Below, one piece after another: positions 45,880 to 54,347 of a stretch of DNA of 64,000 nt. How positions within the stretch are numbered: position 1 is the stretch's first letter; each line of letters begins with the position of its first letter. The translations under genes were made by a program, and so were the position numbers. The notes beneath the pieces were generated by a model. That model was not told the origin of the DNA. It did no database searches and saw only the letters and a list, made by a program, of their open reading frames with translations. Source of the stretch: Pseudomonadota bacterium (GTDB lineage Bacteria; Myxococcota_A; Polyangia; Polyangiales; Polyangiaceae); the NCBI GenBank assembly GCA_023423895.1, contig JAFAER010000113.1, positions 62,001 through 126,000 of the forward strand, read 5' to 3'.

Positions 45880-46317
45880 GCGGGGGCCGCCAGCATACCA
45901 ACGCCGGGCGGGCCGCGTATCGGAACGGCCCCCTCGACGGCTTCGTCTCCCTGGCGCGCCGAGATCGAGCCCATCTGTCGCGAGTGTCCGCTGCTTCGCC
46001 GTCGTCTTCTCGTCGTGCGAGCGCCGGCGTCGCCGACCGAGCCGCGACACACCTGTCGCGCCTGCCGCGCCCGCGCCTGCCGCGCTTGCCGCGCCTGCCG
46101 TTCGGGACGTCTCGGGCCGCCGCCGCGAAGACCGCGGACGCGGACAGGCCGACGAACGGATGGATAAGGCGAGCGGAGGCCTGGATCGCGCTCTCCCCGC
46201 TCGCCCGGGCGGATCACGCGCGAAGTTGCGCAAATCCCGCACAGAACGTGAGGGGGGGCGGTGGCACCATGTGTGCACAAGTGCGTGCCGACGTCCGAAA
46301 CGACGGAGAGGAACTCG
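45880..46317. other. Divergent gap with CGCGCCTGC simple repeats
   Basis: 438 bases between divergent genes. About 46060-46102 has short cgcgcctgc-type direct repeats. A sigma-54-like element is described at 46262-46277. ORFs in this region are frame shadows. Confidence 0.5.
46262..46277 (+). promoter_or_regulatory. Candidate sigma-54 promoter of the L,D-transpeptidase gene
   Basis: tggcaccatgtgtgca has GG at 46263-46264 and GC at 46275-46276, the 12-base spacing of -24/-12 promoters, with TGGCAC perfect and GTGCA in place of TTGCA. It lies 41 bases upstream of the start codon. An activator would be needed; none is identified. Confidence 0.3.
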
Positions 46318-47193
46318 ATGATCTCGCTGGCTCGTTGGTTTGCGCTCGCTGTCCTGCCCCTCACGCTCTCGACGCTCGCGGGATGCGCCGCCGAGACCGA
46401 AGAAGAAGATGTCAGCGAGGAGGGCGACGTCACCGAAGACGAGCTCCGGAAGGGGGCCGCGGAGCAGTGGGTCTACAACGGCACGCTTCCGCACCTCGAC
46501 GACCCGGAGATCACCGTCTCGCTCACGGCCCACACGGCACGCGTGACCGGCTACGTTCCTGCCGGCTGGCGGCAGCCGCTGCCGTATTACGCCGACTCGG
46601 TCGTCGAAGGTGGCCGCACCAAGATCGCGGTCGTCTATCCGATCGCGACGGGCTCGAGCGTCAACTCGCAGGGAACGAGCTACGAGATCAACCGCGTGTC
46701 GCCGTGGGTTCCCACGAACTCGAAGGCGACGTGGGGCGGCTTCCCGTTCGTGCCGTACAACCGCGGGATCGCGTTCCACGGTCCGATCACGGCGGCCGAC
46801 GGCGAATGGAAGCTCATTCGCGGCCCGGTCTCGCATGGCTGTAACCGGATGCAGGGCGAGCACATCACGGAGCTCGCGCATCTGATCGGCGTGGACATGA
46901 CGACGACGGTCCACCGCGGCGATGCGGTCACGGGCCTCGATGTCCCCGTCACGGTCATCCGCAAGCCGGACACGTGGAAGGGCAAGCAGGTCGACGTCGA
47001 CTATCCGGCGCAGCGCGGTGTGAAGCGCCCGACGGAGAACGTGAAGATGTTCCCCTCGTGGACCGCCGACCAGCTTGCCGCGTTCGTCTGCCCGCTGAAC
47101 AAGCGAGAGCTCAACGGTGCGCGGGAAATCCCGGCGAACTACTGCTCCCGCAAGTACCGCAACGCCTTCGACCCCGCGGCCGGCCCGCGCTGA
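46318..47193 (+). CDS. L,D-transpeptidase (YkuD) lipoprotein
   Basis: 291 residues from ATG 46318 with GGAGAGG upstream. The lipoprotein signal ends LAGC. The YkuD catalytic site is HG (FHGPI, about 153) with SHGCNRM: His173 and catalytic Cys175. The family crosslinks peptidoglycan stem peptides or attaches lipoproteins. An acidic spacer follows the lipid anchor. The C-terminal 60 residues have two Cys and are outside the catalytic domain. Confidence 0.8.
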   Translation: MISLARWFALAVLPLTLSTLAGCAAETEEEDVSEEGDVTEDELRKGAAEQWVYNGTLPHLDDPEITVSLTAHTARVTGYVPAGWRQPLPYYADSVVEGGRTKIAVVYPIATGSSVNSQGTSYEINRVSPWVPTNSKATWGGFPFVPYNRGIAFHGPITAADGEWKLIRGPVSHGCNRMQGEHITELAHLIGVDMTTTVHRGDAVTGLDVPVTVIRKPDTWKGKQVDVDYPAQRGVKRPTENVKMFPSWTADQLAAFVCPLNKRELNGAREIPANYCSRKYRNAFDPAAGPR

Positions 47194-47195
47194 TC

Positions 47196-47211
47196 GGCGG
47201 ATCGCTCCGCC
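47196..47211. terminator. Short hairpin between convergent genes
   Basis: ggcgga and tccgcc pair around tcgc just after the transpeptidase stop, with a convergent gene ending 36 bases further on. Only 6 bp; weak evidence. Confidence 0.3.
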
Positions 47212-47246
47212 CTGGCGCGGTGTGTGTCGACTCCAGGACCACGCGA

Positions 47247-48035
47247 TCAACGCGCGTCGAAACGCTCGAGGAGGCGCCCGCCGAGCGCCAACATCGATGT
47301 GGCGAACACGAGTGACGCTGCGAGCGCGACTGGACCGAGCCAGGCGGCCGTCGCGTCGTGCCAGAGGAGCGACGGCAAGACAAGCCAGGTTCGTCCCCCG
47401 TCGAGGGGCTCGAAGAGGTCCGGCCGGTAGATGAAGAAGGCGGTTCCGAGCAGGGGACCTATCCACAACATCGCTGCGAGGAGAAGGGCCTGGAGTCGGT
47501 CGCGAGCGACGACGAGCAGCGGTAGCAGGAGCGAGAGGAGCGCGACCCCGAGCGCGACGAGGAAGAGACCGCTTCCCATTGCTCCAGCGGTGGTGATCGC
47601 GTCTCCCGGTGCGAGATGGCGAGAGACGGACAGCGCTGCAGCCAGTGCGACTGCGGTTCCCGCGACCACTGTCAGCCCGAGGACAGGGCCGACACGCGCC
47701 GCCAGGAGCACGCGTCCACGAATCGGCTTCGCGAGCAGGAGCTCGAGTCGTCCCTCCTCGCGGGTGGCGATGGTGGCATCGACGATGCTACCCAGCCCCA
47801 CGAAGAACGTGACGAAGTATACCGCGAGCAGGTCATTGATGAGCAGGAGCGACGCGATGCCATCCAGCCTGAACGCCTGCTCCATGAAGCGCAGCACCGT
47901 CGCGGGCAGCCGGATGATGAGAGCGTGTGATCCGAGCACGACGAGCACACCGCCGACGATGGAGGCGATGGCTGCACGGCAAGGAGCGCGGCGAGCCTCG
48001 AAGACGAGATAGTCCGCTGACACGTGGGTCGTCAT
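47247..48035 (-). CDS. ABC-2 type transporter permease
   Basis: 262 residues with about six hydrophobic helices (IASIVGGVLVVLGSHALII, LLLINDLLAVYFVTFFVG, VVAGTAVALAAALSV, MGSGLFLVALGVALLSLLLPLLVVA, and two more near 190-250). It is the last gene of the TetR-ABC operon, three bases after the other permease. EEGRLELLLAKPIRGRVLLAARV is the ABC-2 loop that contacts the ATPase. Substrate unknown; exporters of this kind often move lipids, antibiotics or peptides. Confidence 0.75.
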   Translation of the reverse strand: MTTHVSADYLVFEARRAPCRAAIASIVGGVLVVLGSHALIIRLPATVLRFMEQAFRLDGIASLLLINDLLAVYFVTFFVGLGSIVDATIATREEGRLELLLAKPIRGRVLLAARVGPVLGLTVVAGTAVALAAALSVSRHLAPGDAITTAGAMGSGLFLVALGVALLSLLLPLLVVARDRLQALLLAAMLWIGPLLGTAFFIYRPDLFEPLDGGRTWLVLPSLLWHDATAAWLGPVALAASLVFATSMLALGGRLLERFDAR

Positions 48036-48038
48036 GGT

Positions 48039-48800
48039 TCACGCCTCGATCCGACGTACGCCGCGTGCTCCAAAGGCGACCGTTGCTGCGGTGAGAGCGA
48101 GCAGCGCGAGCACCGGCGCGATCTGGAATCCGCCACCGAGGTCATCGAGCGCCGCCGAGCCCAAGGTGATCGGGTTCAGCATCGTCACGTCGCGCCAGGT
48201 CGGCTGGTAAAACCCGACGAGCGCGAGCCCGACGAGGCCGTTCAGGACCGAGAAGCCAACCAGCGCGGAAGTGCCGCGATGTTTGACCCACGCGCCTATC
48301 GTGGCCGAGAGCGCCGTCGCGAAGATCCCCGCGAACAGATGTAGCGACATCGCCTCGACGAACGGAATGACACGGAAGCCGGGGACACGCAGCGAGAACC
48401 AGACCGCGCCGGCGATCTGCGCGCCGATGTGGAGCGTGGCGACGACGGCGCACGCGCTCGACGTACGTATGGTGAAGTACTGAGGGAGCGAGATCGGTTT
48501 GCTGGCTAGAAGAGGAAGGATTCGTGCGTCGCGCTCGCGGAGCACCAGCCCGCTCGCCATGACCACGGGCAGAAAGGCGATGACCTTGTTCATCGCGAGG
48601 TCGAGCCACACGTACATGAAGATCGCGAAGGGATCGGCTGAACCGAACCACGTCGCAATTGCCTGCTTGACGTGCTCGGGCGGACGCTCGAGCACAACGG
48701 GCATCGTCAGGACCGCATACGCGAGCATCAGCGCTCCCAGCCACGTCTTGCGTTCTCGCAGCATCCCGACGTAGTCGAGCCAAAGGAGCCTGAAGTTCAT
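48039..48800 (-). CDS. ABC-2 type transporter permease
   Basis: 253 residues with about six membrane helices (TWLGALMLAYAVLTMPVVL, VIAFLPVVMASGLVL, CAVVATLHIGAQIAGAVWF, LFAGIFATALSATIGAW and others). The cytosolic loop LRERDARILPLLASKPISLPQYF is the ABC-2 coupling segment. Its start overlaps the ATPase stop by 4 bases (ATGA) and it is followed after 3 bases by the second permease, so the two probably form a heterodimer. Confidence 0.75.
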   Translation of the reverse strand: MNFRLLWLDYVGMLRERKTWLGALMLAYAVLTMPVVLERPPEHVKQAIATWFGSADPFAIFMYVWLDLAMNKVIAFLPVVMASGLVLRERDARILPLLASKPISLPQYFTIRTSSACAVVATLHIGAQIAGAVWFSLRVPGFRVIPFVEAMSLHLFAGIFATALSATIGAWVKHRGTSALVGFSVLNGLVGLALVGFYQPTWRDVTMLNPITLGSAALDDLGGGFQIAPVLALLALTAATVAFGARGVRRIEA

Positions 48801-49591
48801 GCTGCGCTCCGGCGAGCGACGGCGAGATAGAGATCATCCATCGTTCGGGCGCTGTGCACCCCCTTCAGAAGTGCGACTTCGCCGGACGCGATCAGCTTCG
48901 CCTGGTGCATGATCGCGACACGCTCACAGAGCGCTTCGACGTCGGACAAGATGTGCGACGAGAAGATGATCGTGGTGCCACGGTCACGAGCCAAAGCACG
49001 CAGCAGGTCGAGGAGATCGTGGCGGCCGAGCGGATCGAGCCCCGACGTCGGTTCGTCGAGGAGAAGCAGCTCTGGCTCGTTGATGAGCGCTTGCGCGAGT
49101 CCGACCTTCTGCGTCATGCCGGTCGAGAAGCCGCGCAACGGGCGATCTGCCGCGCGCCGGAGGTCGAAGCGCTGGAGCAGCCCCTCGACTCGCGCGTCCG
49201 CGACGTCCCGTCGGAGACCGAACATCGCGGCGATGTAGCGGAGGAAGCCGCGCGCCGTCATCTCCGGCGGCAGCGCGTAGCTTGCGGGAAGGTACCCGGT
49301 CCGCCGTCGGATCTCGAGCGCCGCACGCGTGACGTCGTGACCGAGGACTCGGGCGCACCCGGCGCTCGGTGGCGTCAGCCCGAGAAGCATCCGCAACAGC
49401 GTCGTCTTGCCGGCGCCGTTGTGCCCCATGAACCCGAAGATCTCCCCGCGCTCGACGGTGAGCGTGACACCGTCGACGGCGAGCACAGTACCGAACCGCT
49501 TCGTGAGGGAATCGAGCTGGAGCACCGCGTCGCGCGTCTCCGTCGGGCTCGGTCCTGCGCTGCGATGAAACGGCTTGTCCGCCTGGTTCAT
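48797..49591 (-). CDS. ABC transporter ATP-binding protein
   Basis: 264 residues from ATG 49591 (GAGGAGG upstream), overlapping the TetR stop as ATGA. Walker A is GHNGAGKTT, Walker B is LLLLDEPTSGLD, the H-loop is FSSHIL. The signature reads FSTGMTQKVGLAQAL: STGM instead of the common SGGM/SGGQ. It energises the two permeases downstream; the drug/lipid-exporter subtype (ABC-2, CcmA/NodI-like) is likely. Confidence 0.9.
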   Translation of the reverse strand: MNQADKPFHRSAGPSPTETRDAVLQLDSLTKRFGTVLAVDGVTLTVERGEIFGFMGHNGAGKTTLLRMLLGLTPPSAGCARVLGHDVTRAALEIRRRTGYLPASYALPPEMTARGFLRYIAAMFGLRRDVADARVEGLLQRFDLRRAADRPLRGFSTGMTQKVGLAQALINEPELLLLDEPTSGLDPLGRHDLLDLLRALARDRGTTIIFSSHILSDVEALCERVAIMHQAKLIASGEVALLKGVHSARTMDDLYLAVARRSAA

Positions 49592-50280
49592 CGCTTGGGC
49601 CTCCTCGTAGACTCCGACTTCGGTTGGCTTCGTGAGCTCATTGCCGCCTCGCTCGGCGTCGAGCGATCGCGCGCCGCGAGGCCCATACGGAAGACGTCGA
49701 GCACGGCTTCCAGCGTCCGCTCCGCGGAGCCCACTCCGAGCGAGGTCGCGAGGCCCAGGTGCTCCGGCGCGAAACGAAGAACACCGATCACCATGGGAAT
49801 GGCCTCGCGGTCGACGTCCGGGCGGATCTCGCCGAGGCGGATCCCTTCCTCTACCCATCCTCGCAGCAGCGTGTTCTGCGCCTCGGCAGCACGCTTCGTG
49901 GATGCCTCGCTGCCCGGCGGCACCAGCACCTTCAGGTCGGGGTCATCCCGCATGAGCTTGACGAACAGGGGTTCCGCCGCGAACTGCCGGTAAGCGAAAC
50001 GAAGTGTCGCCACGAGGCGGTCGAGTGGTGATGGGACGGTCGCGACCTCTTCGTCGAAGCGTCGCTTGATGGCCGTGAAGGTCTCGGCGACGACTTCGCG
50101 GAGGAGCTCTTCCTTGTCAGCGAACTCGAGATAGAGCGCGCCTTTGGCGCAACCGGCCTCGGACGCGATCGCGTCGAGGCTCGCGCGTTTGAGGCCATGG
50201 GCAGTGAAGCTGCGTTTCGCCGCGTCGAGGATTCGCCGTCTCCGCATGGGGTCGCGCGAACGCTGCACCGTTCGAGGCAT
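49588..50280 (-). CDS. TetR family transcriptional regulator
   Basis: 230 residues from ATG 50280. The N-terminal HTH (about 12-58) reads RRILDAAKRSFTAHGLKRASLDAIASEAGCAKGALYLEFADKEEL, typical of TetR proteins; the C-terminal helical domain would bind the inducer. It is the first gene of the ABC exporter operon and lies downstream of a candidate operator, so it probably represses its own operon and perhaps the divergent desaturase. Confidence 0.85.
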   Translation of the reverse strand: MPRTVQRSRDPMRRRRILDAAKRSFTAHGLKRASLDAIASEAGCAKGALYLEFADKEELLREVVAETFTAIKRRFDEEVATVPSPLDRLVATLRFAYRQFAAEPLFVKLMRDDPDLKVLVPPGSEASTKRAAEAQNTLLRGWVEEGIRLGEIRPDVDREAIPMVIGVLRFAPEHLGLATSLGVGSAERTLEAVLDVFRMGLAARDRSTPSEAAMSSRSQPKSESTRRPKR

Positions 50281-50482
50281 ATGACCAATATGACCAGTAT
50301 CGTCAATCTGGTCAATTCGTCCACGCCCACCGCTCAGGCCGACTCGCTGCCTCATCGGCGCGTGCTTGCGCTTACCGATTGAGCGCGACCGGCAGGCGAC
50401 ATGACCAATTCGTGACGTAGCCGACCAAAGCTGACGGAAGCATGGCTGCTTCCGCCCGCGCCGCCACGTAGAGTCGCGCGCG
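50281..50482. promoter_or_regulatory. Divergent promoter region with TetR-type operator
   Basis: TGACCAG (50291-50297) and CTGGTCA (50308-50314) form a perfect 7-bp inverted repeat with 10 bases between. TGACCAAT occurs at 50282, and atgaccaatt recurs at 50400, near the desaturase. This is the likely operator of the TetR gene that starts at 50280, and the second site could tie the desaturase to the same repressor. Confidence 0.5.
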
Positions 50483-51253
50483 ATGGCGGTTGCGGTCTTC
50501 TTCGTCGGGCATTGGGTGTCGTCGGTCTTCTTCCAGACCTTCTTCCTCCACCGCTACGGCGCTCACAAGCAGTTCACGATGTCGAAGCGCTGGGAGCGCT
50601 TCTTCCACCTGTGCACGTACCTCACGCAGGGCTCGAGCTTCCTGTCCGCGCGCGGCTACGCGATCTTGCACCGGATGCACCACGCGTACAGCGATACGCC
50701 GAAGGATCCGCACTCACCCGAGAACCACACGAACCTGTTCACGATGATGTGGGCGACGAAGAAGCGTTACGACGCGTTCGCGTATCGCCGCGAGGAGCCG
50801 GAGGCGCGCTTCGAGAAGGGCATCCCGGACTGGCCGGCGCTCGATCGACTCAGCCAGTCGTGGCCTGCGCGCGTCGTATGGCTGTCGGCCTACACCGCGT
50901 TCTACGCCGTGTTCGCGACGCAGTGGTGGATGTGGCTTTTCCTCCCGGCGCACTTCCTCATGGGCCCGATCCACGGCGCGATCGTAAACTGGTGCGGCCA
51001 TCGCTACGGTTACCGCAACTTCGACAGCGACGACGTCTCGCGGAACACGCTCATCTTCGACTTCTTGACCTGGGGTGAGTTGTTCCAGAACAACCACCAC
51101 CGCCACGCGATGCGCCCGAACTTCGGAGTCCGCTGGTTCGAGATCGATCCGACGTGGCAAGTCATCCGAATCTTCGCATGGCTCGGGATCGTCGAGCTTC
51201 GCCCGGCGCACGGCGAGGTGGACTCCGACGAGTCGCTCGCAGCCAAGGCCTGA
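50483..51253 (+). CDS. Acyl-CoA/fatty-acid desaturase
   Basis: 256 residues. The three His boxes are HRYGAH (His23, His28), HRMHH (His63, His66, His67) and NNHHRH near residue 200; together with NWCGHRYGYRNF they would bind the di-iron centre. Hydrophobic helices lie at about 3-22 and in the 130-165 region. This matches membrane delta-9-type desaturases, which introduce a double bond in membrane acyl chains. It is divergent from the TetR-ABC operon. Confidence 0.85.
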   Translation: MAVAVFFVGHWVSSVFFQTFFLHRYGAHKQFTMSKRWERFFHLCTYLTQGSSFLSARGYAILHRMHHAYSDTPKDPHSPENHTNLFTMMWATKKRYDAFAYRREEPEARFEKGIPDWPALDRLSQSWPARVVWLSAYTAFYAVFATQWWMWLFLPAHFLMGPIHGAIVNWCGHRYGYRNFDSDDVSRNTLIFDFLTWGELFQNNHHRHAMRPNFGVRWFEIDPTWQVIRIFAWLGIVELRPAHGEVDSDESLAAKA

Positions 51254-51313
51254 CGCGAGACGTTTGCGGAGGCGCTGCGGCGCCACTCGTCGGTTCGATG
51301 TGCTCGCGCGCCC

Positions 51314-52414
51314 TCAGAAGCGGACGCTGAGCGTGAGGCGCGCGACGAGTCGAAGCGAATGCGGTGACAGCAGGATCAGGTCGCGACCGCGGTCGTCTTC
51401 GACGATGTAGTCCGACGTCGAGAGCGGCAGCTCGATGCCCACGGTCGCGCTGGCCGCAAGGCGTGGTGCAAGCTCGGCGGCGATGCCCGCAGTGGCGTCG
51501 AGGACGGGAACGGCGTCGATGAACGCCGTCCGCCGAGGCTGGCTCGACGGGCGCAGGGCCGTCGTCGTGACGCTCACGAGGTCGACCGCGACGCCGGCTG
51601 TCGTGCGGAAGACGACGCCGGGCGCGATGGGGACGTCTGCCCGTGCCGATGCGTGCAGCGAGCGCTGTGCGAAGCGCGCCGCGACGGACGGTGTGGTGAC
51701 GATGATCCGCGACCGCTGCTCGAAACCGATTCCACCGCCCAGGCGGACGCCGCCGCGCTCGGTCGCGAGGACGAGCGCCGCGCCGGTGCCCACCACGAAA
51801 GGCGCAACCGTCGAATAGGTTCGCGCCGCCGCGACGGACTCGAGCTGGAACCACGTCGAGGCATGTCGAGCCGCGCGTCCAGTCGTGGAGCCACCCTCGC
51901 GCGTGGAGACGTTCTGCGGGGGCGGCTCGGGCTGCGGCTCGCCCACGTCCTCGCCACGCGCGATGGCCTCGACGGAATAGACGACGATATGGCTGGCCTC
52001 TTCGCGGACGATGTCCTCGCTGCCTTCGGGGATGGGGAGGCTCCGCACGAGCGCGCGCCGTCGGCGTGGGTCGACGATAAGGAGCGAGACCCCCTCCTCG
52101 CGTCCGAGGACGAGCCGCACGAGAGCGATCGCGTCCGTCGGCTTGCCATCGGAGAGGCCCGGCTGGTCCGGTGTGACGTGGATGATGCGGGCCTCGAGTC
52201 CCGAGCCCGCGAGCAGCTGGGTGATCGACTCCTCGAGCGCCGGATCGGCGCTCCCGACGATGGTGACGTCGACGTGCGGCTTCGTCTCGCGAGCGCGCGA
52301 AGTCGACGGCGTCAGCGCTGCCAGCGCAAAGGCGCAGAGGCAGGCGCGTACCGTCCGTCTTGCGACTCGCCGTCGACCACGCCTCACCGCGAGCCATGCT
52401 ACTGCACTCTTCAT
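51314..52414 (-). CDS. Exported protein of unknown function, beta-rich
   Basis: 366 residues from ATG 52414, which starts an Arg-rich signal (MKSAVAWLAVRRGRR...LCAFALAAL). Residues about 45-150 look like an alpha/beta domain (HVDVTIVGSADPALEESI, then EGVSLLIVDP); 180-366 alternates short hydrophobic strands (GAALVLATERGGVRLGGGIGFE, SLRLVARLTLSVRF) with a C-terminal Phe, as in outer-membrane barrels. I do not recognise a family. Confidence 0.5.
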   Translation of the reverse strand: MKSAVAWLAVRRGRRRVARRTVRACLCAFALAALTPSTSRARETKPHVDVTIVGSADPALEESITQLLAGSGLEARIIHVTPDQPGLSDGKPTDAIALVRLVLGREEGVSLLIVDPRRRRALVRSLPIPEGSEDIVREEASHIVVYSVEAIARGEDVGEPQPEPPPQNVSTREGGSTTGRAARHASTWFQLESVAAARTYSTVAPFVVGTGAALVLATERGGVRLGGGIGFEQRSRIIVTTPSVAARFAQRSLHASARADVPIAPGVVFRTTAGVAVDLVSVTTTALRPSSQPRRTAFIDAVPVLDATAGIAAELAPRLAASATVGIELPLSTSDYIVEDDRGRDLILLSPHSLRLVARLTLSVRF

Positions 52415-52509
52415 CGAGCGCGCCTCCGAGCCGCAGCGCGCTTCCGACTGCGCTCGAGCTCGACCGCAGCGTGCGCGAGGCTGGGGTGGGGGAGGCATCT
52501 CGTGACAGA

Positions 52510-53385
52510 ATGCCGGGCCTCCGGATGGCGGTATCACGCAACTCGGCCTTCCTTCGAAAGCTTGCCTGGCTCGGCGCGGCACGCGCTCCCTTCTGGGTCC
52601 TCCGCTACACACCGCCCGTCGTCGGCTGGACCGCGGCGGTGCTCTCCAAAGATGCGCGCTCGCGCGTCATCGAGAACCTCCACCGCATTCGCGGACCGGC
52701 GCCTGTATGGCAGGACGCGATCGACACGATGCGTACGTTCGCGAGCTTCGCGGGCGCCCTCGGTGAGTCGCTGGCTACGGGCTCGAAGAACGAGCGCCCG
52801 CTCGAGCCGATGATCGAAGGCTCCGAGCACCTCCGTGAGCTACTCGGAGGGCCGTTCATCATCGGGACCATCCATTCCGGAGGCTGGGACGTCCTAGGCT
52901 CGCTGCTGACGGGCGACCTGCAGCTCGACACGGTCATCGTGATGGCCCACGAGGCCGACCCCAATGCCGAGCGCCTTCACGACGAGATCCGCGGAAAGGC
53001 GAAGATCCGCGTCGTTCACGTCGGAAGCGACCCGCTCGATGCGCTGCCGCTCCTCGCGCAGCTCCGTCGAGGTGGGACCGTCGCGATGCAGCTCGATCGA
53101 TCTCCGCCGGGGATGAGGACGGTGCCGGTCCGGCTCTTCGACGAGGAAGGCGCATCCCTTCCCGAGGGGCCGTTTCACCTCGCTCGACTCGCCCGTGTAC
53201 CGCTCGTCCCGATCTTCTGCGCGCGGACGGGCTTCCGCCGCTATCGCATCGTGATCTCTCCGCCGATCAGGCTCGACCGAAGCGATCCTCCCTCCGCGAC
53301 GGAGAAGGCAGCACAGACGATCGCGGATCGGATCACGACGTTCCTGCGGACATACCCGTCCCAGTGGTTCAACTTCGGAGGTTGA
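52510..53385 (+). CDS. LpxL/HtrB-like lipid A acyltransferase family protein
   Basis: 291 residues from ATG 52510; 52525 is an alternative. The acyltransferase motif HxxxxD is His122 and Asp127 in IGTIHSGGWDVL. GGTVAMQLDRSPPG near 195 and PLVPIFCAR near 235 fit the family, and it ends YPSQWFNF as late acyltransferases do. It likely transfers an acyl chain to a lipid A-like acceptor in the inner membrane; no lpx neighbours are present, so the acceptor is not proven. Confidence 0.7.
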   Translation: MPGLRMAVSRNSAFLRKLAWLGAARAPFWVLRYTPPVVGWTAAVLSKDARSRVIENLHRIRGPAPVWQDAIDTMRTFASFAGALGESLATGSKNERPLEPMIEGSEHLRELLGGPFIIGTIHSGGWDVLGSLLTGDLQLDTVIVMAHEADPNAERLHDEIRGKAKIRVVHVGSDPLDALPLLAQLRRGGTVAMQLDRSPPGMRTVPVRLFDEEGASLPEGPFHLARLARVPLVPIFCARTGFRRYRIVISPPIRLDRSDPPSATEKAAQTIADRITTFLRTYPSQWFNFGG

Positions 53386-53422
53386 CGGGGCGCGCCGTCG
53401 ACGCGCGCGCGGCCGCCGGCGC

Positions 53423-54304
53423 TCAGCGGTACGGCGTCCCGGTCTCGGCCAGCACCGACTCGGCGATCGGAGATGCCGGCCCGCGGTGACGAACCACACG
53501 TTCGAGCATGCGCTCCTTGGGGGCCTGCTTCCGAAGCTCAACGAGCGCCGCACGGGCATCTTCTCGGCGTCCGAGCGCGGCGAGCGCATGCGCATGTGCT
53601 GACAGCCAGGTCAGGCGGAGCGTCGCATCGGGCTCCGCTTCGAGCCCCGCGCGGGCCATCGCCTCGCTTCGTGTTGGATCCTCCTCCAGCGCCGAGAGAA
53701 GCGTCTCGCAGGCGGTCAGCGCTCGCTCCCACATCGCCGCCGGAACGGGCCGCGGGACCTCGGCAACGACCTCGCGCGCGCGCTGACGCTGTCCGAGCGC
53801 GATGTGGGACACGGCGATGATCTGAGCGCGCGAAGCGACTCCGAGAAGATCGATGCGGGTGCGATCGATGCGCTCGGCCCAGCGCAGCGCTTCGTCGGCC
53901 AACTCCGCTTTCGATGCACCGGCCGCGACGAACGTGACCACGCGCGACCAGGTCAGGTATCGGGAGCGGGAGCTCGGCGGCGGGCCGACGAGTTGCGTGA
54001 GCAGCGCGAGGTTCCGCGCGCGCTCGTCAGGGTCGCGCAGCGCTTCGACGGCATGGTGTATCTGCCGGGCGCGACGCGCACGAACCAGGAGCAACGGCTC
54101 GATCACGACGAGCGCACACACGCTCGCGGCGGTCGCCACGCCGCGCCCGAAGGTGGCTGCCGTGAACGAGAGCAACAACACGACGAGAACGGCGGCAAGC
54201 ATGAGGCGACCGCGCGAGACACCCCAACCCCGGGGGAACACCCGGAGCGTGCCGAGCCAAGCCACGACGATCCCGAGCCCGAGCGCGGCGCCGAAGAGAT
54301 CCAT
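53423..54304 (-). CDS. Membrane protein with TPR-like cytosolic region
   Basis: 293 residues from ATG 54304. Two hydrophobic segments, about 5-22 and 34-70, anchor it; the remainder is a helical repeat region (about 95-285) with Ala-rich TPR-like helices (RAQIIAVSHIALGQRQRAREVVAEV, AHALAALGRREDARAALVELRK). No family name can be given. It follows the radical SAM gene by 43 bases on the same strand and may be in the same transcript. Confidence 0.55.
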   Translation of the reverse strand: MDLFGAALGLGIVVAWLGTLRVFPRGWGVSRGRLMLAAVLVVLLLSFTAATFGRGVATAASVCALVVIEPLLLVRARRARQIHHAVEALRDPDERARNLALLTQLVGPPPSSRSRYLTWSRVVTFVAAGASKAELADEALRWAERIDRTRIDLLGVASRAQIIAVSHIALGQRQRAREVVAEVPRPVPAAMWERALTACETLLSALEEDPTRSEAMARAGLEAEPDATLRLTWLSAHAHALAALGRREDARAALVELRKQAPKERMLERVVRHRGPASPIAESVLAETGTPYR

Positions 54305-54347
54305 TGCGGGCGATCTTATCCGATCGCGGTCAACGCGATTACAGGCG

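Noticed and set aside
45880..47466. Extension of the 44338-45879 gene to 1042 codons
   Set aside because: The extra 530 codons are antisense to the L,D-transpeptidase and a permease; Met 45879 begins a sensible protein.
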